A stretch of DNA of 43,816 nt, from positions 1 through 43,816 of the IMG/VR virus record IMGVR_UViG_3300022744_000009, one strand, 5' to 3'. Made by a program: the position numbers and the translations under genes. Numbering within the stretch: position 1 is the first letter of the stretch; the number at the start of each line of letters is the position of its first letter. This document shows positions 1 to 8,363 of this stretch, in pieces. The notes under the pieces are model-generated. The model saw only the letters and a program-made list of their open reading frames with translations, made no database searches and was not told the origin of the DNA. The DNA comes from a virus.

Positions 1-123
1 TGCGCAATCGCAAACAGAGGGGGGGGGCTGGGCTTTTTTGGGCTGCTGGGCTGGCCTATCCTAATAGAACCCCACCCAATTTCCTAAACATTTTCAAACT
101 TGCCTTGCCTCCAGCAGATTCCT
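1..123. repeat. Terminal direct repeat, left copy
   Basis: Bases 1-123 are identical to 43694-43816, including a run of nine G and the tail CCAGCAGATTCCT. This is either the overlap left when an assembler closes a circular (or circularly permuted) genome, or a true short terminal repeat. It lies in the non-coding region between the two divergent gene arms. Both explanations give a unit genome of 43,693 bp. Confidence 0.97.
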
Positions 124-258
124 GCCTTACCTTACATTCCTGCCTTCATTACAATCCCTGCCTCCTGCCTACCTCCTCCCTCGTTATCATCTCATTATCA
201 TCCTTTTGCAGGAATACGGCCATGCCTCTTGACACCTCCCTTTGCAGGAGCAATCATT
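124..258 (+). promoter_or_regulatory. Leader region upstream of the rightward gene arm
   Basis: This pyrimidine-rich stretch repeats the motif CCTGCC(T) several times. TTACATTCCTGCC occurs at 132-144 and TTACAATCCCTGCC at 149-162. A related TTACATATTCCCTGC is at 43614-43628, on the other side of the contig junction. No convincing -35/-10 pair was found on the + strand, so the late promoter is unassigned. The repeats could be activator sites or untranslated leader. Confidence 0.4.
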
Positions 259-274
259 ATGCCTCTTGACACCT
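205..274 (+). repeat. Tandem duplication of a translation start region
   Basis: Two imperfect copies lie head to tail: 205-237 and 241-274. Both begin TTTGCAGGA, contain an ATG (222 and 259), and end with the same 17 bases starting at that ATG. Only the middle, between the AGGA and the ATG, differs. The second ATG opens the long first gene. The first ATG is in another frame and opens a 15-codon ORF. Confidence 0.85.
222..269 (+). CDS. Possible leader peptide overlapping the first gene
   Basis: A 15-residue ORF (MPLDTSLCRSNHYAS) begins at the duplicated ATG 222, preceded by AGGA at 210-213. Its TGA (267-269) falls just inside the next gene, which starts at 259. Terminating ribosomes would therefore stop within reach of the second start, the usual geometry for translational coupling. 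It may equally be an inert by-product of the duplication. No homolog is known to me. Confidence 0.3.
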   Translation: MPLDTSLCRSNHYAS

Positions 275-1116
275 CTGAATTCGATAAGCGCATTGCGGAA
301 TCTCGCTATTCCGTCCAATCCTATGATGGCAAGCGCACTAATACAGGTCAGGGCGAGGCAACCTTGCAAGTTGCGATGGAAATTGTAAAGACTGTCTTTC
401 CTGATCTGATCGCAAAAACTCATTCAAAGGTTTCTGCAAAGGAACCTCGCACCCCCGGCGCAACTGGTGAATATTCTTACAGCTTGGCTGGTGGCGAGGG
501 TGACGGCATCCGGCTAAAGAATGCAGATCGTATTTATCCTGCAATGCGCCGTGTGGATGCAAAACCAGGAACAGACGCTAAATCATATAGCGAAGTGAAT
601 TTCACTACTGATCAAGTTATGGAGGGCGTGAATACAGTCCTGCATGAAATGTACCATGCACGTACGCGTGCAGGATTCATCAATGAAGGCGCAGCAACGT
701 CCAAACTAACGCCTGAGCAAATGAAACGCGTCAATGATATGGCGCAAGCTCCTGAATCTGGCTATCCTCAGTTCGGCTCTCCCTTCGCCTCTATGTTCAG
801 TGATACGATGAACGAAGAGGAATTCATGGCAAATGCAGACGCTCTCCTATCCATGAAAGAGCGCGGTCTTCGCGTTTCCCCTGAATCTCGTACGGCTGGC
901 CGCATGGTTACCCTACAGCGCATCATGCAAGAAATTCCTGAGGTTGCTGCATACATTGAATCTCGCCGCCAGCCAAACATTCCTTCCCTCAAGGCTCCTC
1001 CTACCGGAACTCTTGGCGCAATTATCTCCAACATTGATGCCTTCCTGAATGATTATTCCGTGAAGGAAACCAGCGGTGGCGCCAAACCTGGAACTCCTCG
1101 GGCTACTGGAAAGTAA
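259..1116 (+). CDS. HExxH zincin-like phage protein
   Basis: 285 residues, first gene of the rightward arm. Residues around 130-140 contain VLHEMYHAR, a textbook HExxH zinc-protease helix. About 55 residues later NEEEFMANADAL could supply the third, glutamate ligand of a gluzincin. No signal peptide or membrane segment is visible. The start at 259 is chosen because AGGAG lies at 246-250 with good spacing. An in-frame extension upstream would be low-complexity and lacks a ribosome site. Its role could be a virion-associated protease, a prohead protease, or a peptidoglycan or host-protein peptidase. Because no other lysis enzyme was recognised in the window, a lysis or entry role is possible but is inference. 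Confidence is high for a real gene, moderate for a metallopeptidase fold. Confidence 0.75.
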   Translation: MPLDTSEFDKRIAESRYSVQSYDGKRTNTGQGEATLQVAMEIVKTVFPDLIAKTHSKVSAKEPRTPGATGEYSYSLAGGEGDGIRLKNADRIYPAMRRVDAKPGTDAKSYSEVNFTTDQVMEGVNTVLHEMYHARTRAGFINEGAATSKLTPEQMKRVNDMAQAPESGYPQFGSPFASMFSDTMNEEEFMANADALLSMKERGLRVSPESRTAGRMVTLQRIMQEIPEVAAYIESRRQPNIPSLKAPPTGTLGAIISNIDAFLNDYSVKETSGGAKPGTPRATGK

Positions 1117-1121
1117 TCATC

Positions 1122-1676
1122 ATGACATTTGCATCCCCCACGTCCACTGAAGAGCGTGCACTTGCGCTCCTCGGCCAAGGTCTAGGTCCTGAGGTTGTTG
1201 CATCTGCCGTTGGCGTAACTGTCTCTCGCATTTCGCAACTCCTGTCCGCTCCGGAATTCTCTGCACAAGTTGCTGATCTGCGCTACAAGAATCTATCCAA
1301 GCACAATGAGCGCGATAATGCTTATGATCGCATGGAGGATACGCTCCTGGAAAAGCTTACTGATCTCCTCCCCTTCATGGTGCGGCCAATGGAAGTTCTG
1401 AAGGCAATTCAGATCATCAATGCCGCCAAACGTCGTGGCTCTTCCGCCCCGGAAAGCATCACCAATCAGCAAACTGTTGTGCAACTTGTCATGCCTACGC
1501 AAATTATCAATCGCTACACGCTAAATGCGAATAATCAAGTCATTACCGCTGGACAACAGGATCTTGTAACTGTACAATCAGCCTCATTACCCGCACTTCT
1601 TGCATCACGAAAGGCAGCAATCAGCCATGAACGCCCCAATGACCCCTCAAATGCGCGCGCAAATGCAGCAGCTTGA
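1122..1676 (+). CDS. Putative terminase small subunit
   Basis: 184 residues, starting 5 bases after the previous stop at an AATCATCATG start. The N-terminal ~45 residues look like a helix-turn-helix: EERALALLGQGLGPEVVASA then VGVTVSRISQLL, the pattern of small terminase DNA-binding domains that recognise packaging sites. A helical middle (residues 60-105) and a polar, Ala/Asn-rich tail follow. The position two genes upstream of the large terminase supports the call. The family assignment rests on the helix-turn-helix and on gene order. No sequence signature specific to one TerS family was recognised. Confidence 0.7.
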   Translation: MTFASPTSTEERALALLGQGLGPEVVASAVGVTVSRISQLLSAPEFSAQVADLRYKNLSKHNERDNAYDRMEDTLLEKLTDLLPFMVRPMEVLKAIQIINAAKRRGSSAPESITNQQTVVQLVMPTQIINRYTLNANNQVITAGQQDLVTVQSASLPALLASRKAAISHERPNDPSNARANAAA

Positions 1677-1773
1677 GCAAAAGCAGCGCCTCCTGGAACA
1701 AAATAAGCAGGCGGCCCTTGTGCAACTGCGCATCATTCAATCTATGCTGGCCCAGAAGCCTGTTGCGCGATGA
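1627..1773 (+). CDS. 48-residue coiled-coil protein between the terminase genes
   Basis: The ORF encodes MNAPMTPQMRAQMQQLEQ followed by Lys/Gln/Leu-rich sequence, almost entirely heptad-like helix. It starts inside the 3' end of the small-terminase gene (50-base overlap). Its TGA overlaps the large-terminase ATG as ATGA (1770-1773). This double coupling suggests co-translation with packaging proteins. It might be an accessory terminase or a head-joining coil. There is no recognisable family. The tight overlap and non-random Gln-rich helix argue it is real, although the ribosome site is weak. Confidence 0.6.
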   Translation: MNAPMTPQMRAQMQQLEQKQRLLEQNKQAALVQLRIIQSMLAQKPVAR

Positions 1774-3329
1774 AATTCTCTGCAACATCCCTTGGATTTT
1801 CCGACGTCGCCACGGTTCCCCCGCCTGCACCACTTCCAGAGGAGCCGCAATATCAGGAAAATGCATTCAATACGCAGGAAGTGATCGACAATGCACGAGA
1901 TTCCCTAGATTTCCTCGCTGCACTCGCACTTCCTGCCGTATTCAAGTACTTCTTTCCTCCTGTCTTCCAAGCAATCTGGGCTTGGATGCTGTCGTTCGTC
2001 CATAAAACTCGTGATTTTTCCCAACTCGCTATCGGTCTTCCGCGCGGTTTCGGAAAGACCATGCTCATCAAGATTTTCATTCTCTATGTAATCCTCTTCA
2101 CGCGCAAACAGTTCATTCTAATCATCTGCGGTACGCAAACTAAGGCAAACAACATCATTGCAGATATCATTGGAATACTGAATGAAAGCAACGTAAAGAA
2201 AGTATTCGGAGATTGGAAACTTGGCGCCGAGACAGATAGGCAGGATCTCAAGAAATTCGGATTCCGGGGCCGCAACATCATCTTGATGGGAGCTGGTGCG
2301 CAATCAGATATTCGTGGCATCACACTGGAGAATGTGCGGCCCGACATCATGATTTTTGATGACATCCAAACTCGTGAGGATGCCGATAGCGACGTTATCT
2401 CATCCAATCTCGAAACATGGATGGTCGGCACGGCAATGAAAGCAAAGAGCCCTGAAGGGTGTCTTTTCATCTTCATTGCTAACATGTATCCCACCAAGCA
2501 CTCTCTCCTCCGGAAACTCAAGCACAATCCTACCTGGACTAAATTTATTGCAGGTGGCATCCTCGCTGATGGCACATCTCTCTGGGAAGATTTGCAGCCA
2601 ATCTCCCAGCTCCTGCGTGAATATGAAAACGACCTGGCAATGGGAAAGCCAGAAGTTTTCCATGCGGAAGTCCTGAATGATGAGAATGCCTCCATCAATA
2701 ATCACATTGATATTGGCAAGATTCCTGCATTTCCCTATGAAGGCGAAACTACCCACCAGGGTTCCTTCATCCTCATTGACCCCTCAAATGATAAGGCCAA
2801 TAGTGATGCAGTATCCATTGGATATTACGAAATCTTTGAGGGTAAGCCTGCCTGCCAGGAAATTATTGAAGGTCGTCTATCCCCAGGAGATACAATCCGG
2901 GAAACCCTTAAACTGGCATTGCGTCGCAATTGCCGAGTAATCTGCGTGGAATCGAATGCATACCAGTACTCTTTGCTCTACTGGTTTAATTTCATTATCA
3001 ATCAGTTCGGCCTAACTAATGCTGGTTTCCATTGCCTGGATCTGTACAGTGGCCAGCGATCCAAGAATGCTCGCATTCTGGATATGTTCAAATCCCTCCT
3101 GAAGGGCGAAATCTGGCTATCTAATGCGGCGCGCCCAGCAACCTTCTCGCAGATTACATCCTTCAACCCACTAAAAACAAACAATGTGGATGGCGTCCTG
3201 GATCTTCATACATACGCAAACAAGGCAATTGAACTGTATGGAGATTTCATTGCATCCTCACTAATCCTGGAAGCTCAGGAATTTGACGGCATTCCCGTCC
3301 TCTCCGCAGCCGAAAACTGCGCATTCTAA
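1770..3329 (+). CDS. terL: Terminase large subunit (packaging ATPase/nuclease)
   Basis: 519 residues, the motor that threads DNA into the prohead and cuts it. The N-terminal ATPase has a Walker A-like GLPRGFGKT at about 89-97 and a Walker B IMIFDD at about 193-198. The C-terminal RNase H-like nuclease begins with FILIDPSND at about 333-341, whose Asp is the expected first metal ligand. Further acidic residues follow (ICVESNAYQ, and VDGVLDLHTYA near the end). The GFGKT Walker variant and the layout resemble T7 gp19-type and related podovirus terminases. It starts on the ATGA overlap with the 48-residue gene. Length is normal for the family. Confidence 0.93.
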   Translation: MKFSATSLGFSDVATVPPPAPLPEEPQYQENAFNTQEVIDNARDSLDFLAALALPAVFKYFFPPVFQAIWAWMLSFVHKTRDFSQLAIGLPRGFGKTMLIKIFILYVILFTRKQFILIICGTQTKANNIIADIIGILNESNVKKVFGDWKLGAETDRQDLKKFGFRGRNIILMGAGAQSDIRGITLENVRPDIMIFDDIQTREDADSDVISSNLETWMVGTAMKAKSPEGCLFIFIANMYPTKHSLLRKLKHNPTWTKFIAGGILADGTSLWEDLQPISQLLREYENDLAMGKPEVFHAEVLNDENASINNHIDIGKIPAFPYEGETTHQGSFILIDPSNDKANSDAVSIGYYEIFEGKPACQEIIEGRLSPGDTIRETLKLALRRNCRVICVESNAYQYSLLYWFNFIINQFGLTNAGFHCLDLYSGQRSKNARILDMFKSLLKGEIWLSNAARPATFSQITSFNPLKTNNVDGVLDLHTYANKAIELYGDFIASSLILEAQEFDGIPVLSAAENCAF

Positions 3330-3348
3330 CCTCCTCTCCCTCACAGCC

Positions 3349-5355
3349 ATGGCAGCCAACCAACCATTCATCCCCTCCCGCCCCGTTCAGGATGCATTCC
3401 TGGACTATCACAAGTATTGCGGCACAACCTCTGAACGGCAGTGGAATCTGCGCGAACAGATGCGCCGCATTGACCTTGCGTATCTACGGGAAGAGGATCT
3501 GACTGCTGAACAGTGGCGCGCCAAGTATTCCAATATTGCCGGTGATTCCAATAAAATCCAGAATGTCACCATTCCCGTAGTCAAGCCGCAAGTCAATGCA
3601 GCCGTAGATTACCAGGTTTCCGTATTCCTCACGGATTATCCAATCTTCGGTGTCGTCTCATCTCCTGCATACATTGACCAAGCTCTCCAACTGCAAGCGC
3701 TGATTGAGGAGAATAGTGTTCGCACTGGTTGGACCTCTCAGCTCACGCAATTCTTCTTTGATTGCTTCAAATATTGGGGCGCCATTGAATGTACCTGGGA
3801 TCGCGTAGTTACCGCAGCCATTGAAACTGACATCTCCTATAAAGGAGGAGCAGAGGGCCGCCCCAAGGAAATCATTTGGCAAGGCAATCGCCTTACTCGC
3901 TGGGATCCCTACAATACGTACTTCGATAATCGTGTAGCCTTCCGGGACATTCCCACGCGAGGGGACTTTGCAGGACATACGGAACTCCTCACGCGCACTG
4001 CACTAAAGGAGTTCATCAATAAGCTGGATGTGAAGATTATTGAGAACATCCCGCGTGCATTTGAGGCGCCCTCCATTCTTACTCTCGGCGCCAATGTTCC
4101 CTACGGATGTTCCTACTACATTCCGCAACTGAATCTCTCCTCTCTCGTTGACGCATCCGATATCGACACCAGTGAATGGATGGGATGGGCAGGACTACAG
4201 AATCTCTCCAAGAATGGCTATCGTACTGGCACTGGCCTGTATGAACTATCTACGGAATATGTTCGCATCATCCCCTCAGATTTCGGTCTGAAGGTTCCTG
4301 CACCCAACACTCCCCAGGTGTGGAAACTGATCTGGGTGAATCACAGCGTCCTGATTTATGCTGAGCGCCAGACGAATGCGCACGAAAAGATTCCCGTGTT
4401 CTTCGCGCAGCCTGGTGATGAGGGCCTCGCATACCAATCTAAGAGCCTTGCTGAGGATGCCATTCCCTTCCAGCAAACCACCAGCGCACTGATGAATAGT
4501 GTCCTGGCTGCGCGCCGTCGTGCCGTAACTGATCGCATGATCTATGATCCGTCGCGCATTCTGGAAGCGCACATCAATAATCCCAACCCCGCAGCTAAGA
4601 TTCCCGTGCGGCCATCTGCATATGGAAAAGCTGTGCAGGAAGCTGTCTACCAGATTCCCTTCCGGGACGACCAATCAGGGATTGCACTGCAAGAAATTCA
4701 GCAGATTGTGCAATTTGGCAATGTGCTAAATGGCCAGAATCCTGTACGCCAAGGTCAGTTCGTTAAGGGCAATAAGACGAATGACCAGTGGTCAGACTCC
4801 ATGAGTGCAGCCACCGGAAAGGATCAGCGCACTGCACTAATCTTTGAGGCAGATGTGTTCACTCCCATGAAGGAAGTGATGAAGCTGAACTATCTGCAGT
4901 TTCAGCAGCCTGGATCCATCTATTCGCCTTCGCAGCGTTCGGAAGTTTCCATTGATCCTCTCACCCTTCGCAAGGCTGTCCTGAATTTCAAGGTCACGGA
5001 TGGTCTCCTTCCGAAGGATAAAGTAATCAGTGGCGATGCAATGAAGGTTGGCATGCAGATCATTGGGTCCTCCCCGCAGATTGCATCTGCATACAATGTG
5101 GGTCCGATGTTCTCGTATCTCATGAAAACTGAGAATGTTGACTTCACGCCATTCCAAAAGAGCCCGCAGCAGCAAGCATATGAACAGGCACTTGGCGCAT
5201 GGAATCAGGTTGCAATGGCTGCTGCGCAAAAGGGATTGGAAATCAAGACGCCAATGCCTACTCCTGAACAATTCGGATATGATCCGGCAATGACAGATCC
5301 TGCTGTTGCGGCTGCATCTGGTCAGGCTGCTGGACAAACTGCTGGGACGCAATGA
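3349..5355 (+). CDS. Portal protein
   Basis: 668 residues from ATG 3349, acidic and mostly helical. It forms the dodecameric ring at the unique capsid vertex through which DNA enters and leaves. The assignment rests on size and position directly after the large terminase, plus portal-like features: an N-terminal region with LREQMRRIDLAYLREEDLTA, long helices, and a C-terminal Gln/Ala-rich barrel-like tail with PQQQAYEQALGAWNQVA. The frame stays open upstream to a TTG at 3283 inside the terminase gene, but that start has AGGA only two bases away and adds a low-complexity leader. ATG 3349 itself lacks a clear ribosome site, so the start is uncertain. The 3' end overlaps the next gene as ATGATGA. 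Confidence 0.85.
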   Translation: MAANQPFIPSRPVQDAFLDYHKYCGTTSERQWNLREQMRRIDLAYLREEDLTAEQWRAKYSNIAGDSNKIQNVTIPVVKPQVNAAVDYQVSVFLTDYPIFGVVSSPAYIDQALQLQALIEENSVRTGWTSQLTQFFFDCFKYWGAIECTWDRVVTAAIETDISYKGGAEGRPKEIIWQGNRLTRWDPYNTYFDNRVAFRDIPTRGDFAGHTELLTRTALKEFINKLDVKIIENIPRAFEAPSILTLGANVPYGCSYYIPQLNLSSLVDASDIDTSEWMGWAGLQNLSKNGYRTGTGLYELSTEYVRIIPSDFGLKVPAPNTPQVWKLIWVNHSVLIYAERQTNAHEKIPVFFAQPGDEGLAYQSKSLAEDAIPFQQTTSALMNSVLAARRRAVTDRMIYDPSRILEAHINNPNPAAKIPVRPSAYGKAVQEAVYQIPFRDDQSGIALQEIQQIVQFGNVLNGQNPVRQGQFVKGNKTNDQWSDSMSAATGKDQRTALIFEADVFTPMKEVMKLNYLQFQQPGSIYSPSQRSEVSIDPLTLRKAVLNFKVTDGLLPKDKVISGDAMKVGMQIIGSSPQIASAYNVGPMFSYLMKTENVDFTPFQKSPQQQAYEQALGAWNQVAMAAAQKGLEIKTPMPTPEQFGYDPAMTDPAVAAASGQAAGQTAGTQ

Positions 5356-5585
5356 TGATTCCGCCTGCATATAGCAAAATCATGGTAAGCACTGGAGGAC
5401 GTAGATTCCTCCTCTCTTGTGCTTCCCTTGTATCCATCACATTCCTGAATGCGTATGGCACCCTTTCCGGAGATGCATTCGCCATCGCACTGACAGCCAC
5501 TGTTGCATCCTACATTGCCGGTGGCACCTATCAACACGTTGCAACTTCCAAGAAAGCAAGCAATGAGCCAAGTCAACCTGAATAA
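5352..5585 (+). CDS. Small two-helix membrane protein, holin candidate
   Basis: 77 residues starting on the portal stop codon. Two hydrophobic stretches are visible: about 18-34 (RRFLLSCASLVSITFL) and about 43-58 (AFAIALTATVASYIAGG). They are joined by a short turn with Asn/Gly/Ser and followed by a charged Lys/Glu tail. This hairpin topology fits a class II-like holin or a small inner-membrane virion factor. Position in the head-gene cluster rather than beside an endolysin weakens the holin call. Confidence 0.6.
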   Translation: MMIPPAYSKIMVSTGGRRFLLSCASLVSITFLNAYGTLSGDAFAIALTATVASYIAGGTYQHVATSKKASNEPSQPE

Positions 5586-5859
5586 TCCGTTCATTAGTTA
5601 CTCCCTGACCCCTAAGGAGATCATCCAAGGATCACAGCTATCCCTACTCCAAAAGCAATGCATCCAGAATATGATTGCATCCTACGCTGCTGAACGCCTC
5701 TCGCGGGAAATATCTGTATCCGCCCCACTAGAGACAGTTCAAGCAGATGCTAAGAACCAAGGACAGATTGAAGCCTTGCGCCATCTTCTTGATCTTAGTG
5801 ATGCTGCGGATGAAGCCATCCGTAATCCCTCAACCGCCCCTCAGGAAGGCCTCTCGTGA
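5563..5859 (+). CDS. Conserved-type small head-cluster protein
   Basis: 98 residues from ATG 5563 (MSQVNLNNPFISYSLTPKE). The frame is open upstream only through a weaker TTG. Predicted largely helical: LSLLQKQCIQNMIASYAAER, then a helix containing NQGQIEALRHLLDL. It overlaps both neighbours, by 23 bases upstream and by GTGA downstream. A helical protein of this size between portal and scaffold is common in podovirus-like genomes and may aid prohead assembly. No specific family recognised. Confidence 0.7.
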   Translation: MSQVNLNNPFISYSLTPKEIIQGSQLSLLQKQCIQNMIASYAAERLSREISVSAPLETVQADAKNQGQIEALRHLLDLSDAADEAIRNPSTAPQEGLS

Positions 5860-6623
5860 GTGTCATGGAAAAGGTTTTCGGCGCCTTTAAGCCGACTTCG
5901 CAAGTTCAACCTGGCAGCCCGGTGCAACCTAACCAGCCGCAAGTTACGAACAATCCGGCGCAGAATGCTCCCACCGGGCAAACTGCTAACACCCCTGGAA
6001 CTGCTCCGAATGGCGTAGTTCCCGCAGGTGCTGCGGATGCTCCCGCTGTTCCGCTGGAAAAGTACAAGGATCTGTGGACTCCTCCTACTCCCGCCACCGG
6101 AAATGAAGGCGGTAACGGAAACGATGGGCAGATTGATCCGCAGAAACTAATGGAAGCCGCAGCTCGTGTGGACTTCACGAAAGTTGTGGATGCGGAATCC
6201 ATGGCAAAGATTGCCGCTGGTGGCGAGGAGGCTGCACAAACTCTGGTTGCACTTCTCAACAAGACTGCGCAACAAGTCTATGGGCAATCAACTGTCGTAA
6301 CTAGCAAGATTGTTGAGCAGGCTGTTGCACAGGCTCGCGATCAGTTCATTGCACAGATTCCTGATGTGATCCGAAAGCAAGGCGCTCGTGCCGCTGTTTT
6401 CGATAAGAACCCGGCCTTCAGCAATCCTGCTGTTGCTCCGCTGATTGAGGCGCAAGTTGCACAGCTTGCACTCAAGTACCCCAAAGCCACTCCTAGTGAA
6501 CTCGAAGGCATGGCCCAAGAGTATCTCAAGGATATGGCAAATCTGATCAATCCTCAGAAAAACGATGCATCCTCGAATAAGAGGACCGTGAATGCAGAGG
6601 ATGATTGGAGTGCTTACACCTGA
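5856..6623 (+). CDS. Scaffolding protein
   Basis: 255 residues. The N-terminal ~75 residues are a Pro/Gln/Asn/Ala-rich disordered linker. The rest is acidic, Gln/Ala-rich helix, with QAVAQARDQFIAQIPDVIRK and NPAVAPLIEAQVAQLALKYP. It ends in a charged segment of the kind that contacts capsid protein. This profile and its position immediately before the capsid genes are typical of internal scaffolds. The GTG start is chosen because AGGAAG lies seven bases upstream and GTGA overlaps the previous stop. An ATG nine bases in is the alternative. Confidence 0.85.
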   Translation: MSVMEKVFGAFKPTSQVQPGSPVQPNQPQVTNNPAQNAPTGQTANTPGTAPNGVVPAGAADAPAVPLEKYKDLWTPPTPATGNEGGNGNDGQIDPQKLMEAAARVDFTKVVDAESMAKIAAGGEEAAQTLVALLNKTAQQVYGQSTVVTSKIVEQAVAQARDQFIAQIPDVIRKQGARAAVFDKNPAFSNPAVAPLIEAQVAQLALKYPKATPSELEGMAQEYLKDMANLINPQKNDASSNKRTVNAEDDWSAYT

Positions 6624-6640
6624 TACGTTAACCAATTAAC

Positions 6641-6652
6641 TCCCGAAAGGGA
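6641..6652 (+). promoter_or_regulatory. GAAA tetraloop hairpin before the decoration-like gene
   Basis: TCCC-GAAA-GGGA forms a 4-bp stem with a GNRA loop. It abuts the AAAGGA ribosome site of the gene at 6665. A second small inverted repeat, GTTAA...TTAAC, lies just upstream. It may expose or protect the ribosome site of an abundant virion gene. Confidence 0.4.
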
Positions 6653-6664
6653 AAGGAAACCATC

Positions 6665-7072
6665 ATGCTTTTCAAGCGCGTTGACCACACGTCGATGTAC
6701 GTTCCGGGAATGAGTCGTAGTGGCATTGGCACCGGCCTCTTTGCAAACATTCGCCCGGTTGCAGTTGCCACGGATGCTAACGTTACGCTGACTGTTGATC
6801 AGATGGCCGGTGGAATGATTCAGTACACTGGCTTCACTGCTGGTCGTAACCTGACTACTCCTACGGCTGCACTGATTCTTGCTGCTGCTACGGATATGGA
6901 TGTTGGGGATGCATTCTCCTTCATCGTGTCGGTGGTTCCTGCTTTTGCTGGAACTTGGGTTGCGGGGACTGGCGTGACTCTGGCTGGTCGTGCAACGGTT
7001 CCTGCATCCTCGTGGGCAATCGTTACCGTCACAAAACTTTCTGCTACCACTGTTGAGTGGCGCGTCTCGTAA
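6665..7072 (+). CDS. Putative capsid decoration / head protein
   Basis: 135 residues with an excellent AAAGGA site. A short basic N-terminus (MLFKRVDHTSMYVPGMSRS) is followed by beta-rich, Ala/Thr/Val-rich sequence with little charge: LTVDQMAGGMIQYTGFT and WAIVTVTKLSATTVEW. The second half (AGTWVAGTGVTLAGRATVPASS) resembles the end of the tailspike at 9631-11274 (FTLDVGGLKTIPSATAAF), suggesting a shared beta-sandwich module. Position between scaffold and major capsid genes suggests a capsid decoration or head-fibre protein. Function is inferred from position and fold type only. Confidence 0.6.
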   Translation: MLFKRVDHTSMYVPGMSRSGIGTGLFANIRPVAVATDANVTLTVDQMAGGMIQYTGFTAGRNLTTPTAALILAAATDMDVGDAFSFIVSVVPAFAGTWVAGTGVTLAGRATVPASSWAIVTVTKLSATTVEWRVS

Positions 7073-7118
7073 TCTGCCATCGGCAATGCCCTCGGCAACA
7101 ACTACTTAAGGAATTGAA

Positions 7119-8345
7119 ATGAGCACTGGACTGCTTAGTACCACCACTCTCGGCGCAACCACTGACTACGTTGCAAAGAGTTTTGCGGGTATGATTACTC
7201 GCCTGATGCCGAATGGCCAGGCGCCCCTGTTTGGCATGACGGCAATGCTGGCGACGGAAACTGCTCTGCAGGTTGAGCATGGCTTCTTCACGAAGACCAT
7301 GGTCTTTCCGAACATGAATCTGGATGCTGCTGTTGCTGCCGCTGCGGATACTGTCTTCACGGTTGCCACCACTAACAACCTGATTCCTGGCATGCTGATG
7401 CGTGCTCAGAGCACTGGCGAGATCGTTCTGATTAATCAGATTCTGAGCGGCACCAGCGTCAGCGTGACTCGTGGCGTTGGCACTGTGGCCGCTGGTGCGA
7501 TTGCTGATAACGTTAACTTCTACCAAGTTGGTAACGCATTCGAAGAATCCAGCATTCGCCCGAACGCTCTGCAGATCAATCCTGTTCGCATCACTAACTA
7601 CACGCAGATTTTCCGCAACACCTGGGCTCTTTCGGGCTCGGCTCAAGCTACGCAAGTGATTGCCGGCGAGAGCACTGTTGCTGAGTCGCGTCAGGAATGT
7701 GCTGCGTTCCATGCTGCGGACATCGAGAAGGCGCTGTTCTGGGGTCAGAAATCCACCGGTACCCGGAATGGCCAACCGTTCCGCACCATGGATGGCCTGA
7801 TTCGCGTTGTTAGCGATCTGACGTACTACCCGTCTAGCTACGCTGCTGCGAACATCACCACTGCTGGTTCGACCACGAACTACACGCAGCTGGAAAATGC
7901 CCTGGATCCGGTCTTCAATCAGGTGACTGATCCGAAGGCTGGCAATCAGCGGATTCTGTTTGTCGGTTCGCAAGCTCGCAAGGTGATCAATAACATTGGT
8001 CGCCTGAACAGCACGTACTACATGCAGAATGGCGCCACCAGCTACGGCCTGCAGTTCGCTTCGTTCAACATCGCTCGTGGTTCGTTCAATATGATCGAGC
8101 ACCCGCTGTTCAATAGCAACAGTGATTGGGCGAAGCTGGCTGTCGCTGTGGATCTTTCCAGCTTCCGTGTTGCCTATCTGGGCGGCCGCAAGACGAAGAA
8201 AGAGGAATTCAATCTGGCTGGTCAGCCGGTTGATAACGGCATCGACGCTGTTGGCGGCACCCTGACTACGGAAATGACTTGCGTGGTGAAGAACCCGCCG
8301 GCCAATGCCGTGATCTATGATCTGACCGCTGCCGCTGCTGGCTGA
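7119..8345 (+). CDS. Major capsid protein (SU10-like)
   Basis: 408 residues, the expected HK97-fold shell protein. The N-terminal arm TTDYVAKSFAGMITRLMPNG then APLFGMTAML, with ETALQVEHGFFTKTMVFPN, matches the pattern I associate with the SU10 major capsid family (DUF5309). Later blocks such as RILFVGSQARKVINNIGRL and VAVDLSSFRVAYLGGRKTKK also fit. A strong AAGGA site precedes the ATG. The base composition is more GC-rich and codon-regular than its neighbours, as expected for the most expressed virion gene. No N-terminal protease-cleaved delta domain is evident, consistent with a separate scaffold gene. Confidence 0.88.
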   Translation: MSTGLLSTTTLGATTDYVAKSFAGMITRLMPNGQAPLFGMTAMLATETALQVEHGFFTKTMVFPNMNLDAAVAAAADTVFTVATTNNLIPGMLMRAQSTGEIVLINQILSGTSVSVTRGVGTVAAGAIADNVNFYQVGNAFEESSIRPNALQINPVRITNYTQIFRNTWALSGSAQATQVIAGESTVAESRQECAAFHAADIEKALFWGQKSTGTRNGQPFRTMDGLIRVVSDLTYYPSSYAAANITTAGSTTNYTQLENALDPVFNQVTDPKAGNQRILFVGSQARKVINNIGRLNSTYYMQNGATSYGLQFASFNIARGSFNMIEHPLFNSNSDWAKLAVAVDLSSFRVAYLGGRKTKKEEFNLAGQPVDNGIDAVGGTLTTEMTCVVKNPPANAVIYDLTAAAAG

Positions 8346-8363
8346 TCCTTCCGGGAGATTAAC

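Noticed and set aside
229-271. TTGACA hexamers at 229-234 and 266-271 as -35 boxes of the late promoter
   Set aside because: No -10-like sequence lies 16-18 bases downstream of either, and both are Leu-Asp-Thr coding in the duplicated start.
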